The translations under genes and the position numbers were made by a program. A model generated the notes under the pieces. That model did no database searches, was not told the DNA's origin, and was given only the letters and a program-made list of their open reading frames with translations. From positions 1 through 13,233 of the forward strand of contig JBMOHS010000111.1 of the NCBI GenBank assembly GCA_049317725.1: 13,233 nucleotides of DNA, in the 5' to 3' direction. Positions 1 through 11,651 of the stretch are shown here, piece by piece. The first letter of the stretch is position 1. Each line of letters opens with the position of its first letter. Origin of the DNA: CAIOZW01 sp049317725. GTDB lineage: Bacteria > Acidobacteriota > Blastocatellia > RBC074.

Positions 1-1047
1 GAGCAGATGCCGCTCGGCGTCGAGGTAGCGTTCTTCCGCCAAGGCGACCTCGGCCGCCGCGATTCGCGCCCAGGCATAGCGCGGCTCGATTGCCAGCGCG
101 GCATCGGCGGCCTCGCGTGCCTCCTGCAACCGGTTCCGGTTGGATTGTGTTTGGAGCAGGTAGTGGAAGGCGAGCTGGGTCTGGAAAGAGACATCCCGGG
201 TTGCCTCCTCCGGCGTCGGGGCCCCCTGCCGCAGCCGGGCGAGCGCAGCGGCGCCCTGCTGCCCCGGATCGCCCAGCGCGAGATAGGCAATCACCAACCC
301 CTTGAGGCTCGGCTCGTGCCGAGGCTCCCGTTCGAGGCGTTGCTGGTAGAGGGCGATCGCCTCCTCGTAGGCCCCGTGGGCGCGGTAGAGATTGGCCAGC
401 TCGTAGAGGGCCCGTCCATCAGTCGGGGCTTGGCCAAGGATTCGCTGGTACTCCGCGACGGCTTCGTCGAGTTGCAGCCCCATGCGGTAGGCACTCGCCA
501 GCAGACGACGCAACTCGATCTCTGTCGGGACGATCCGTACCGCCGCCTCGAGCGTCCGGATCGCGTCCGCCGAGGCCTCGATCGTCAGGTAGTACTCCCC
601 GATCGCGCCCAGCTTGCGCGAGTCATCGGCGACACTCGCCCGCTTTTCGATCGATCGTGCAAGGAGGACCGCCTCGGTCCGGTAACCGCGCATTGAGGTC
701 GCCTGGGGAATTCGGATCACCGTCGAGACAAAGAAGGGGTCCGGAATGGTCTCTGGCAATCGCTCGATCGCGTCGCGGAAGTGGCGCACCGCCCGCTCGA
801 TGTTGTTCTCCCGCAGGTGCCGTTCTGCCAATTGGGCGTGGCTCGCGACGATCGCTTCGCGCGCCGTTTGGCGATCTGCCGCTGAGGTCCGCGGTCCGAG
901 AAAGGATTCGAGCGCGACAATCCGCGCCGCCGGATCTTCGATCGCCAGCAGCGCCGAGATGGCAGTGGCTCCCTGGCCGAGCGCCAGTACAGCGCTCAGG
1001 ACCAGCCAAGCCCCCGTGCTCCAGATTGACCTTCTCCATTCTCTCAT
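1..1047 (-). CDS. Exported TPR-repeat protein (partial, runs off left edge)
   Basis: 349 codons are visible; the C-terminus lies beyond position 1. The start is well fixed: the 30 codons between the priA stop and this ATG contain no ATG, GTG or TTG in this frame, although no good Shine-Dalgarno site is seen. Residues 1-29 look like a signal peptide (MREWRR, then a hydrophobic stretch WLVLSAVLALG, possible cleavage after GATA). Degenerate tetratricopeptide repeats follow at about 146-174, 178-208 and 212-242, and again at about 287-349. Typical TPR positions are visible, for example ALYELANLYRAHGAYEEAIALY at about 213-234. TPRs are protein-binding helical hairpins, so this is probably an extracytoplasmic scaffold; no enzymatic domain is seen. 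It lies 90 bases downstream of priA on the same strand and may be co-transcribed. The partner and role are unknown. Confidence 0.8.
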   Translation of the reverse strand, partial: MREWRRSIWSTGAWLVLSAVLALGQGATAISALLAIEDPAARIVALESFLGPRTSAADRQTAREAIVASHAQLAERHLRENNIERAVRHFRDAIERLPETIPDPFFVSTVIRIPQATSMRGYRTEAVLLARSIEKRASVADDSRKLGAIGEYYLTIEASADAIRTLEAAVRIVPTEIELRRLLASAYRMGLQLDEAVAEYQRILGQAPTDGRALYELANLYRAHGAYEEAIALYQQRLEREPRHEPSLKGLVIAYLALGDPGQQGAAALARLRQGAPTPEEATRDVSFQTQLAFHYLLQTQSNRNRLQEAREAADAALAIEPRYAWARIAAAEVALAEERYLDAERHLL

Positions 1048-1137
1048 CGCGCGAAAATCGTAGTCCGTGGCTCGGGCAAAGTAAACTGGAGAAGGGCTCG
1101 CCGCCCCCTTGGCGATCCTTTCCCCTCTTCCCCTCGG

Positions 1138-3683
<2,546 letters not shown>

Positions 3684-3687
<4 letters not shown>

Positions 3688-5684
3688 GGTCGATGACGAA
3701 TGTGGAAGAGGCGCGTACCCGCCACTTCAAAGACAACCGGATAGCGGGCCGAAAAGCAGGAGAGGCACGCCGGTGGGGAGAGCGCCATCTCCGCTGGCCC
3801 GATCAGGACATACTCGATCCGATACTTGGCAAGAAGATCGGTGGCCTCCTCTCTGCCTCTCAAGATCTGCTGGAGGTCCTCCTCCCGCGCCTGATAGTCA
3901 ATGCCGTGGCTCCACAAATGGCCCGCATAGCCCATCAACGAGCGCCGCCCAGAGAGGGCGACCGGGCCGTTGTGGATCGGGGCGTGGAGGATCCGTGCGG
4001 CCGGCGGCGTCGTCTCGCGGATCCGCTGCGCGACCTCCTGATCGGCCGCGCTGAAGAGCGGGACCCGCTCCGCTGGCGAGAGCCCGCGCGCGACATCGAG
4101 CCCTCCTGCCAGGGTCAAGAGGATCACCAGACCCAGGCCCAGCACCTGGCCCCACGGGCGGCCCAGTGGCGTCTCTCCTCCAAGCAGCCACGCAATCCCC
4201 ATCGCCACCACGCAACTCGACGCCAGGGCCCAGTAGGCCAGCACCTTGATATTGTCCCACGCCCACGGGGCCAGCAAGACCAGGTTCGGCACCAGAAACC
4301 AAGTGGCGAAGGGCCAGTAGAACCGGCTGGCATGATTGCACCACCCCTGCCACCCCTGCCACCCCTGCCACCCCTGCCACCCCTGCCGTCTTGAAAAGAG
4401 GGCGAGCGTGGCGAGCAGGACGAGGAGAAAGCCTCCATTATTGACCAGCCAGAAGAGCACCGGGTGGGTCGATCCCGCCTCCCAACCGGGCTGGAATTGA
4501 AAGAGGGTCTGGCGAATCCGGGACTGTCCGAGCCAGAGCGCCTGCGGCAGGGCGAGCAGCCCCGCGGGGACGAGAAAGGCGATCCAGGTGCGGCCTCGGT
4601 AGAGGACCATCATCGGCAGGCTCGCGAGGATGACGGCGAGGAAGCCATGGGCATGCAGCAGCGGTAGCAGGCCGGTCAGCGCACCGGCCAGTCCCATCAC
4701 CCGCCAGCTCCCCCGCCCGCCGGCGGGAGACTCGACCAAGGCTGTCCGCCAGAGGAGGAGCACCAAGGCCACCATCGGCAGTCCGAAGAGGAACGACCGC
4801 TGCGGGACCAGCAGGGTCGTCAAGAGGTTTCCGTACTGCAAGGCGACCGGGTGACCGGCGATCGACAGCTCATTCCCGATGGTGTAGGTCGCCGGTAGGT
4901 GGGTCAAAAACCAGACGATTCCCTCCCGGCCCAGGCCCCCGTTCCGCCACCACGCGGCGAGATCCTCCCCAAAACGCCACCACCCCAGGCCACCGCTCAA
5001 GACGAACAGAAGGGGCGCGAGGCGTCCGGCAACTCGGTTGCCTCCGCTCCACCTCCTTGTCAACTGCTCGACCAGTCCGATCAGTGCCAGCGCCAACGGG
5101 AGATTCCCGATGAGGAATGCCTCCCGCCACTCCACACCGCAACGCAAAAAGAGCGCTGTCAAAAAGTCGATCAGAAAGGGATAGGTCAACGGGAGGCCGA
5201 AATAGATCGGATTCTCGGGCGGCAGGTTCTCCCCCCAGGCCAGGGAGGTGATGAGGCTGGCGTGAAACGCCAGGTCTCCATAGTTGGTCGCGGGCGCGGT
5301 CTCGATCGCTCCAGACTCTCCGATCTGCCAGACCCGTCCGAAGAGCCAGCCGAAGAAGAGCGTCCAGCCCGCCCACCACGTCGCTTCCGACCAGGATCCA
5401 GCCAACCTCAGACGAGTCAGGCCTTGTCCCCTCCAACCCTGCCGCCACTTCCAGACGATCCATCCCAGCAACAGCAGCCCCTGCGTGGCCACGGTCCAAC
5501 CGATCGACGTGGCGTTCAATCCAACCATCCACGCGAAGAGAAAGCCCGTCCAGGCGAGCCCTGCCAGCCCCGTGACAACCCCGCCCGCCACCCATTCTGC
5601 TCGGGTCAGCCCCGGTGCCAGCCATCTGACGATCCAGATGCCGTTGGCGATCGCCAGCCCGACCATGCCCCATCCATATCTCAT
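3684..5684 (-). CDS. Polytopic membrane protein, GT-C glycosyltransferase-like
   Basis: A 666-residue integral membrane protein with about a dozen hydrophobic segments rich in Trp and Leu. A soluble C-terminal part of about 110 residues starts near 555 and contains ARILHAPIHNGPVALSGR and KYRIEYVLIGPAE. The first large loop carries NYGDLAFHASL with Asp137. Acidic residues in this loop are typical of GT-C lipid-sugar glycosyltransferases, and ALSGR..MGY plus EYVLIG endings are common in such membrane proteins, so a role in envelope or surface glycan assembly is likely. The substrate cannot be read from the sequence. I place the start at ATG 5684 because GGGGAAGAG lies just upstream; an in-frame TTG six codons earlier is the alternative. 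It probably heads the cluster with priA. Five perfect Gln-Gly-Trp repeats (434-448) sit in a loop after a membrane segment ending LALFSRR. Confidence 0.75.
4341..4387. repeat. 9-bp in-frame tandem repeat, five units
   Basis: The unit CCACCCCTG (plus strand) occurs five times without mismatch from 4341 to 4385, and two more bases match. On the coding (minus) strand it reads CAG GGG TGG, that is (Gln-Gly-Trp)5 at residues 434-448 of the membrane protein. A unit length that is a multiple of three keeps the frame open if copies are gained or lost, so this is a candidate variable-number repeat. Confidence 0.95.
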
Positions 5685-5829
5685 CGTCTCTTCCCCGGCC
5701 AATCCCGCCCTTGTGATAACTTCGCCATCCCCTCGTGATCATCCTACCATCCCCCTCCCCTATTGTTCGCCTTGTCTTTCAAAGGGTAGAGACGTTTCAC
5801 GCTTGTGACATTGTTCTTTTGGCGGGATC

Positions 5830-5858
5830 TTGACCGACTTTCGGTCCTCTCCTATAGT
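5830..5858 (+). promoter_or_regulatory. Sigma70-type promoter of ribA
   Basis: TTGACC at 5830-5835 is followed after exactly 17 bases by TATAGT at 5853-5858. This places a start of transcription near 5865, about 23 bases before the proposed ribA start codon. The match is strong for a GC-rich genome. No FMN-riboswitch-like conserved sequence is seen between the promoter and the gene. Confidence 0.75.
5832..5846. promoter_or_regulatory. Operator-like palindrome inside the ribA promoter
   Basis: GACCGA-CTT-TCGGTC is a perfect inverted repeat with 6-base arms and a 3-base centre. It overlaps the last four bases of the -35 box and fills most of the -35/-10 spacer. A dimeric repressor bound here would block RNA polymerase. 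That is an inference from position and symmetry; no regulator gene is visible nearby. Confidence 0.45.
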
Positions 5859-5887
5859 CATCGAGTAGTCTTTAAGGGAAGGATGGA

Positions 5888-6712
5888 ATGAGGCCAAGGC
5901 AGAGAAAGAACGATGGTGACGAGACAATAAATAATCCAATGCAACATCGAGGAGACGAGGCCGCGACGTCGGGCTTCGTGCGACGAGTGGTAGAGGAATC
6001 GCGAGGAGGAATCGTGGAGAATGGAAGGGTGATGATCGAAGATCTAGCGAATCTCGACCGAGCAACAATTGGATCGAAGAACATGTTAATGCGCAACCGG
6101 GTCGCCGCGACGACCATTTCCCGGGAGGCCGAGGCCAACCTCCCGACCGAGTTTGGACCATTCCGGATCATTGGATTCCGGGATACCGCGAATGGGGAGG
6201 AGTTTGTCGCGCTCGTCAAGGGCGAGATTGAGGCGATGGAACCGACGCTGGTTCGCATTCATTCCCAGTGTTTGACGGGAGATGTCTTCCATTCGCTCAA
6301 ATGCGACTGCGGACCGCAGCTCCAACGGGCGATGGAGATGGTGCAGGAAGAGGGCAAAGGCGTCATCGTCTACCAGCATCAGGAAGGGCGGGGCATCGGC
6401 ATCATCAACAAGATCCGTGCCTACGCCTTGCAGGACGAGGGTGCCGATACGATCGAGGCCAACCTGCTCCTCGGCTTTGACATCGACCAGCGCGAGTATT
6501 CGCAATGTGCCGAAGTGATTCGTCAGCTCGGCGCCCACCGGATCCGCCTTATGTCGAACAATCCGGAGAAGCTGCAGGCCCTTCGCGAGGCAGGCCTTGA
6601 GGTCGTCGAACGGGTTCCGCTCGAGATCAATGCCGAGGAGCCAGCCCACCGCTACCTTCTGACAAAGAAGGAGAAGATGGGACACATCCTCCAATTGAAT
6701 GGAATCTTTTGA
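5888..6712 (+). CDS. ribA: GTP cyclohydrolase II with N-terminal extension
   Basis: Catalyses the first step of riboflavin synthesis, turning GTP into 2,5-diamino-6-ribosylamino-4(3H)-pyrimidinone 5'-phosphate, formate and pyrophosphate. The zinc ligands are Cys128, Cys139 and Cys141 in CLTGDVFHSLKCDC. The segment QEGRGIGIINKIRAYALQDEG, Tyr179, and the catalytic pair Asp200/Arg202 in GFDIDQREY align with E. coli RibA at a constant offset of 74; the end, EKMGHIL, also matches. The core starts at about residue 70. The first 65 or so residues are not in E. coli RibA and use many codons that are rare elsewhere in this window (AGA, AGG, CGA, ATA, TTA, CTA). ATG 5888 has a good Shine-Dalgarno site (AAGGGAAGGA); ATGs at 6032, 6083 and 6089 are alternative starts. 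No other riboflavin gene is present. The unit has its own promoter and terminator. Confidence 0.93.
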   Translation: MRPRQRKNDGDETINNPMQHRGDEAATSGFVRRVVEESRGGIVENGRVMIEDLANLDRATIGSKNMLMRNRVAATTISREAEANLPTEFGPFRIIGFRDTANGEEFVALVKGEIEAMEPTLVRIHSQCLTGDVFHSLKCDCGPQLQRAMEMVQEEGKGVIVYQHQEGRGIGIINKIRAYALQDEGADTIEANLLLGFDIDQREYSQCAEVIRQLGAHRIRLMSNNPEKLQALREAGLEVVERVPLEINAEEPAHRYLLTKKEKMGHILQLNGIF

Positions 6713-6751
6713 TCATTGGTATCGACACCGCGAGTGGTGAGAGCAGTCAGT

Positions 6752-6787
6752 GCGGGGGAGGAGGTGATCCTCTCCCGCTCTTTTATT
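6752..6787 (+). terminator. Rho-independent terminator of ribA
   Basis: GCGGGGGAGGA (6752-6762) pairs with TCCTCTCCCGC (6768-6778) in an 11-bp stem that includes one G-U pair and has the 5-base loop GGTGA. It is followed by TCTTTTATT. The T-tract follows the hairpin on the plus strand, so it ends ribA transcription. It runs into the stop codon of the convergent maf gene, and the mirror T-tract for the minus strand is absent. Confidence 0.85.
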
Positions 6788-7367
6788 GGTGGGTCTCGGG
6801 AAGCACTTCCCTCAGCAACCGGTAGACCCGATGGACCGGCAGTCCGACGACATTGGCGTAGCTCCCCTCAATCCGCTCAATGAAGCGGGAAGCATATCCT
6901 TGAATGCCATAGGCGCCGGCCTTGTCCATCGGCTCGCCAGTGGCCACGTACCAATCGATCTCGGCGGGGGTCAGGGGAGCAAACTCGACGCGGGTCGTCT
7001 CGACCTCGGTTCGCTCTTCGTCTCCGTCGACGAGAGCGATCCCGGTCAGGACTTCGTGCCACTGACCGCTGAGCTGTTGCAGCATCCGTCTGGCGTCTTC
7101 GGCATCGATCGGCTTGGCGATGATCTGGTTCTGGATGACGACCGTGGTGTCGGCTCCGAGGACGCGATGCCCCGGCCCACGCCGCTGGGCGATCACCGTG
7201 GCCTTGGCCAGTGCCAATCGGGCGACATAGGCCGCCGGGGCCTCCCCTTCAAGCGGGGTCTCATCGACATCGGCGATCTCGATGGTGAAGTCGATTCCCG
7301 CGGCGCGCAGCAGCTCTGCCCGCCGTGGGGAGCCTGACGCTAGAACCAGCTTGGCCCCTTCCTGCAT
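6783..7367 (-). CDS. maf: Maf nucleotide pyrophosphatase (YhdE type)
   Basis: A 194-residue house-cleaning nucleoside triphosphate pyrophosphatase, the usual family length. The N-terminal signature is LASGSPRRAELL (residues 9-20), followed by the ADVDETP segment, GADT with catalytic Asp73, and the C-terminal DKAGAYGIQGYAS...EGSYANVVGLP block. The DKAGAYGIQG form is typical of the YhdE subgroup, which acts on dTTP, UTP and modified pyrimidine nucleotides; Maf proteins have also been linked to septum control. ATG 7367 is preceded by AGGAGA at 7 bases, which settles the start. The reading frame continues open upstream to 7691, but that part is low-complexity Pro/Arg sequence antisense to dciA and is not part of the gene. 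It is convergent with ribA and divergent from dciA. Confidence 0.94.
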   Translation of the reverse strand: MQEGAKLVLASGSPRRAELLRAAGIDFTIEIADVDETPLEGEAPAAYVARLALAKATVIAQRRGPGHRVLGADTTVVIQNQIIAKPIDAEDARRMLQQLSGQWHEVLTGIALVDGDEERTEVETTRVEFAPLTPAEIDWYVATGEPMDKAGAYGIQGYASRFIERIEGSYANVVGLPVHRVYRLLREVLPETHQ

Positions 7368-7421
7368 CTTTGTTTCTCCTGTCTCCAGCCCTTCACGGCG
7401 GGGCCATCCCCGGCCCGCGTC

Positions 7422-7450
7422 TTGTTCCAGCCCGTCTTTTCCTCTACACT
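7422..7450 (+). promoter_or_regulatory. Sigma70-type promoter of the dciA-gatCA-cca operon
   Basis: TTGTTC (7422-7427) and TACACT (7445-7450) are separated by exactly 17 bases. Transcription would start near 7457, giving a leader of about 95 bases before dciA. The site lies in the divergent gap between maf and dciA. Confidence 0.6.
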
Positions 7451-7484
7451 GACCCCCATTCCGGAAGGGAAAGATTTGACCATG

Positions 7485-7507
7485 CCCGCTCCCGGAAGTC
7501 GAGCGGG
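7485..7507 (+). other. Leader hairpin upstream of dciA
   Basis: CCCGCTC (7485-7491) pairs perfectly with GAGCGGG (7501-7507) around a 9-base loop. It would form in the leader of the operon transcript, between the promoter and the dciA ribosome-binding site. No T-run follows, so it is not an intrinsic terminator. Its function is unknown and it could be chance in GC-rich DNA. Confidence 0.35.
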
Positions 7508-7552
7508 GTGTTGGCCGGAGAGTCAGGTGAGGCGGAAACGCCGGAGAAGAAG

Positions 7553-8029
7553 ATGCAGAGCCTCTTACAAGCAATCCCGGGCCTGTTGCGTCAGTCTGGG
7601 GACGACGCTGTCGTCCGGGAGCAGCTGGTCTTTGCGGTCTGGCGCCAAGTGGCGGGGCCGGGAGTGGTCTCGGCGACGGCTCCACTGGCACTCGAAGGGC
7701 AGCACCTGCGGATTGCCGTGCTCGATCGTACCTGGAAGACGCAGCTCGAGCAGCTCGCTGCTGAGTATCTTGCCCGGATCGGGAGGTTGCTCGGCTCTCC
7801 CCTTGTCACCCGGGTGGTCTTCGAGATCGATCCGGGGCGAATTGAGGCGGCCCAGTCGGTCGTCGCACCAGCTCCCTTCCCCTTCCATCGGACCGAAGCC
7901 TTGATGGAGAGCTTGGAGGAGGATGCTGCGGCGATTCGGGATCCGGAGCTGCGGGCCATCTTCCTCCACGCGGCGGCCCGGTCGATCGAGCGCGTTGAGG
8001 AGCGCCATTCCCAATCCAGTGGGTCTTGA
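7553..8029 (+). CDS. dciA: DUF721 / DciA-like replicative helicase factor
   Basis: A 158-residue protein. Its DUF721 core spans about residues 20-90: VWRQVAGPGVVSATAPLALEG, LRIAVLDRTWKTQLEQL, then VTRVVFEID. This matches the family pattern of W..v.G...a....p..l..g.L.v.v.s..w...L, with the KH-like fold of that domain. DciA proteins help load or operate DnaB in bacteria that lack DnaC/DnaI. The C-terminal 60 residues, ending in polar SIERVEERHSQSSGS, are lineage-specific. ATG 7553 has GGAG six bases upstream. GTG 7508 in the same frame is an alternative, adding 15 residues. It is the first gene of a four-gene plus-strand operon, 62 bases before gatC. Family assignment rests on pattern recognition. 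Confidence 0.78.
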   Translation: MQSLLQAIPGLLRQSGDDAVVREQLVFAVWRQVAGPGVVSATAPLALEGQHLRIAVLDRTWKTQLEQLAAEYLARIGRLLGSPLVTRVVFEIDPGRIEAAQSVVAPAPFPFHRTEALMESLEEDAAAIRDPELRAIFLHAAARSIERVEERHSQSSGS

Positions 8030-8091
8030 CGACGATGGATGGTGCCCTCTCCGGATTCCTGTGACAATTCACCGTGCAGAGAGAATGACGA

Positions 8092-8406
8092 ATGCCGATC
8101 ACCTTGGACGAGATTGAAAAGATTGCCCGGCTGGCCAATCTGGAATTGACGGAGGAGGAGAAGCTCTCCTTCCCCTCCCAACTGGCCGAGATTGTCGATT
8201 ACATCGACTGCCTCAACGAAGTGGACACCGCCGCCGTCGAGCCCTGGGGGGCACGCAGCGCCGGCGAGGTCGGCACCTCGCCCGCGACACGGGAGGATGG
8301 CCCTCTTCCAGGGTGGCCGCCAAGTCTCGGCACCGAGGCCGCGGTCGACGCGGCACCCGATGCCGAAGAGGGCCATTTCACGGTTCCCCGCGTGATCGGG
8401 GGATGA
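8092..8406 (+). CDS. gatC: Asp/Glu-tRNA amidotransferase subunit C
   Basis: A 104-residue small subunit of the GatCAB amidotransferase, which converts Glu-tRNA(Gln) and/or Asp-tRNA(Asn) to the amide forms. GatC wraps around GatA and stabilises the complex. The typical N-terminus is MPITLDEIEKIARLANLELTEEE (residues 1-23), with the helix QLAEIVDYIDCLNEVDTAAVEP and the C-terminal FTVPRVIGG, the usual xxVPxVxx ending. The Shine-Dalgarno site is weak (GAGAGA, about 10 bases before the ATG). The gene sits 62 bases after dciA and 45 bases before gatA. gatB is not in the window. Confidence 0.95.
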   Translation: MPITLDEIEKIARLANLELTEEEKLSFPSQLAEIVDYIDCLNEVDTAAVEPWGARSAGEVGTSPATREDGPLPGWPPSLGTEAAVDAAPDAEEGHFTVPRVIGG

Positions 8407-8451
8407 CGAGGCCCCGGACAAGTTCGGGATCCCCAGATTGGAGAGGGAGAC

Positions 8452-9917
<1,466 letters not shown>

Positions 9918-9921
<4 letters not shown>

Positions 9922-11201
9922 TTGCGCCCTCGATTCTTGGCTTGTGCCAGGCCGTGGCGGAGGCCGGCGGACGCGCCCTCCTCGTCGGAGGTTGGGTCCG
10001 CGACTACCTGCTCGGCCGCGAGCGCTCCGATTACGATCTGGAGGTCTACCGCTTGGAGGCGGTGCCCCTCCGCGCGCTGCTCGCGCGTCTCGGCCCGGTC
10101 AACAGCGTCGGAGAGGCCTATACCGTCTACAAAGTCCGCCTCCCGGCCGGTGGGGGATCCCCATCGCTGGTCGTCGACGTCAGCCTGCCGCGCCGCGAAT
10201 CGAAGATCGGGCGCGGCCACCGCGCGTTTCTGGTGACGGGCGATCCGTCGATGTCCTTCGAAGAGGCGGCGCGACGGCGCGATCTGACGATCAATGCCAT
10301 GATGCTCGACCCGCTGACGGGCGAGCTGCTCGATCCCTACCACGGACAGGAGGACCTCGCTGCGCGACGGCTGCGGGTCGTCGATCCCGCCACCTTTGTC
10401 GAGGATAGCCTGCGTGTCCTGCGCTTGGTGCAGTTTGCTGCCCGTCTCTCCTTCACGATTGAACCGGCAACGGTCGCCCTCTGCCGCACGATCGACCTTT
10501 CGGATCTCCCGGCGGAGCGCATCTGGGGCGAGGTCGAGAAATGGCTCCTCCAGGCACAGACCCCCTCGATCGGGCTGCACGCCGCTTCCGACCTCGGCGT
10601 CCTCGATCGGCTCTGGCCAGAGCTGCTGCCGCAGTGCAACGTCGACGACCTGACCCGCCTCGGAACGGCTCTCGATGCGGGCCGGGCCGAGATCGACGAC
10701 CTGCCCTACCCGAAGCGAGTGGCCGTCATGCTCGCGCTCCTCTGCTGGTCGATGTCCGATCCGGGAGCTTTTCTCGAGAGCCTCCGGCTGCAGCGTCTCG
10801 GGCAGTATGATGTCCGGCGGCAGATCCTCGCCCTCCACGCCCACCACGGACTCCCTGCCCGCTGGCACCACGAGGAAGAGGCGGGAAGGCCGATCTCCAA
10901 CGGCCAGTTCCGCCGCCTCGCCCTCGCGGTCGAACCGGGGCTCCTCGCGCGCGTCGAGTCGGCCATCCTCGCTCCGACCAGCGCCCTCGCCTGGTTTCGC
11001 GCGCGTGTCGAAGATCTCCACCTCGAAGTCGCCGCACCCGCCCCACTCCTCCTCGGTCGCCACCTCCTCGCCCTCGGCCTCGAGCCCGGCCCTCAGGTCG
11101 GCCAACTCACGCGACTCGTCTACGAGATGCAGCTCGATGATCAGGTGACCTCCCTCGACGAGGCGATTGACGCTGCCCGAAAGCTGCTCTCCTCCTCCTG
11201 A
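9918..11201 (+). CDS. cca: Class II CCA tRNA nucleotidyltransferase / poly(A) polymerase family
   Basis: A 427-residue nucleotidyltransferase that adds or repairs the 3'-CCA of tRNAs. Motifs include LLVGGWVRDYLLG (residues 21-33), the metal-binding DYD at 38-40 (Asp38/Asp40) followed by LEVY, EEAARRRDLTINAM with Arg-Arg-Asp at 120-122, and FVEDSLRVLRLVQFAARL, the class II B/E motif that templates C then A. The C-terminal half is helical tRNA-binding sequence without a clear HD phosphohydrolase motif, although the segment PYPKRVAVMLALLCWSM (about 269-285) occupies where an HD domain sits in E. coli Cca. The start ATG 9918 overlaps the gatA stop; the frame is open further upstream to 9633, but only inside gatA. 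Poly(A) polymerase activity cannot be excluded by sequence alone. Confidence 0.9.
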
Positions 11202-11651
11202 CTCTGCAGGTCATTAGTTGACCTTGGGGCGAGAAGCGGGTTGATCAAGTCGCCATTGACACTCCCGCTGAGGAGACTGTCGCTGGCCAGGGAATGCCTC
11301 TATGCCTGCTCTTGACCCGACGGCTATCACAAGGGCGCAAGGACTACGTGATCGTCACGTCAAATTGGCAAGGCAAGACGATGAGCCGCCACTCCGACCC
11401 GTCCTTGTTGGTCACGATCGGGCGCTCTCGACTGGAACACCATCAATCTGCTCAGTAATGATTGAAGGATGAGTCTTTGGGGCGGCAGAGCATATGCGTC
11501 GCTGATTGTTCGAGCGTCAGGCACAATTGGCGCATTGTCTGCGTATCATTCTCATGGCCTAATAGCGATGTTCAGATCAAACAAGAAAAAATGATAAACG
11601 TGTAAGAAGAGATTACAAGCCTTTCAGCTTGGTGGATGGAGAGGATGACGA
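11202..11651. other. 450-base gap without a convincing gene
   Basis: This lies between the cca stop and the AlbA_2 gene and marks the change from GC-rich core genes to lower-G+C sequence. It contains AGGTCA-N5-TGACCT (11208-11224), a 6-bp hairpin after cca with no T-run; ACGTGA-TCG-TCACGT (11346-11360), a perfect 15-base palindrome; and ACAAT-N6-ATTGT (about 11522-11537). A plus-strand frame is open from 11222 to 11455, with an ATG at 11294 that could encode 54 residues (MPLCLLLTRRLSQGRKDYVI...), but it has no Shine-Dalgarno site and I do not recognise it. The antisense strand has a short stretch (VTNKDGSEWRLIVLP) broken by stops. No tRNA, transposase or clear promoter is seen. Confidence 0.5.

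Noticed and set aside
5685..5702. TTG start six codons upstream for the membrane protein
   Set aside because: The bases between TTG and ATG 5684 are themselves the Shine-Dalgarno site (GGGGAAGAG) for the ATG.
4899..5738. 279-codon plus-strand frame antisense to the membrane protein
   Set aside because: Low-complexity Pro/Gln/Arg sequence without a plausible start region; the minus strand has regular membrane segments and a good ribosome-binding site.
5703..5887. FMN riboswitch upstream of ribA
   Set aside because: None of the conserved RFN-element segments can be found between the promoter and the start codon, and the leader is only about 23 bases long.
7368..7691. Upstream extension of the maf frame (about 108 more codons)
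   Set aside because: The extension is Pro/Arg-rich, antisense to dciA, and Maf homologues start at the ATG that has AGGAGA before it.
11208..11224. Intrinsic terminator after cca
   Set aside because: The hairpin has only a 6-bp stem and is followed by TGGGGCG rather than a T-run.
11202..11651. tRNA gene or attachment site at the composition boundary
   Set aside because: No cloverleaf-like sequence and no direct repeat that could be paired with another copy in the window.
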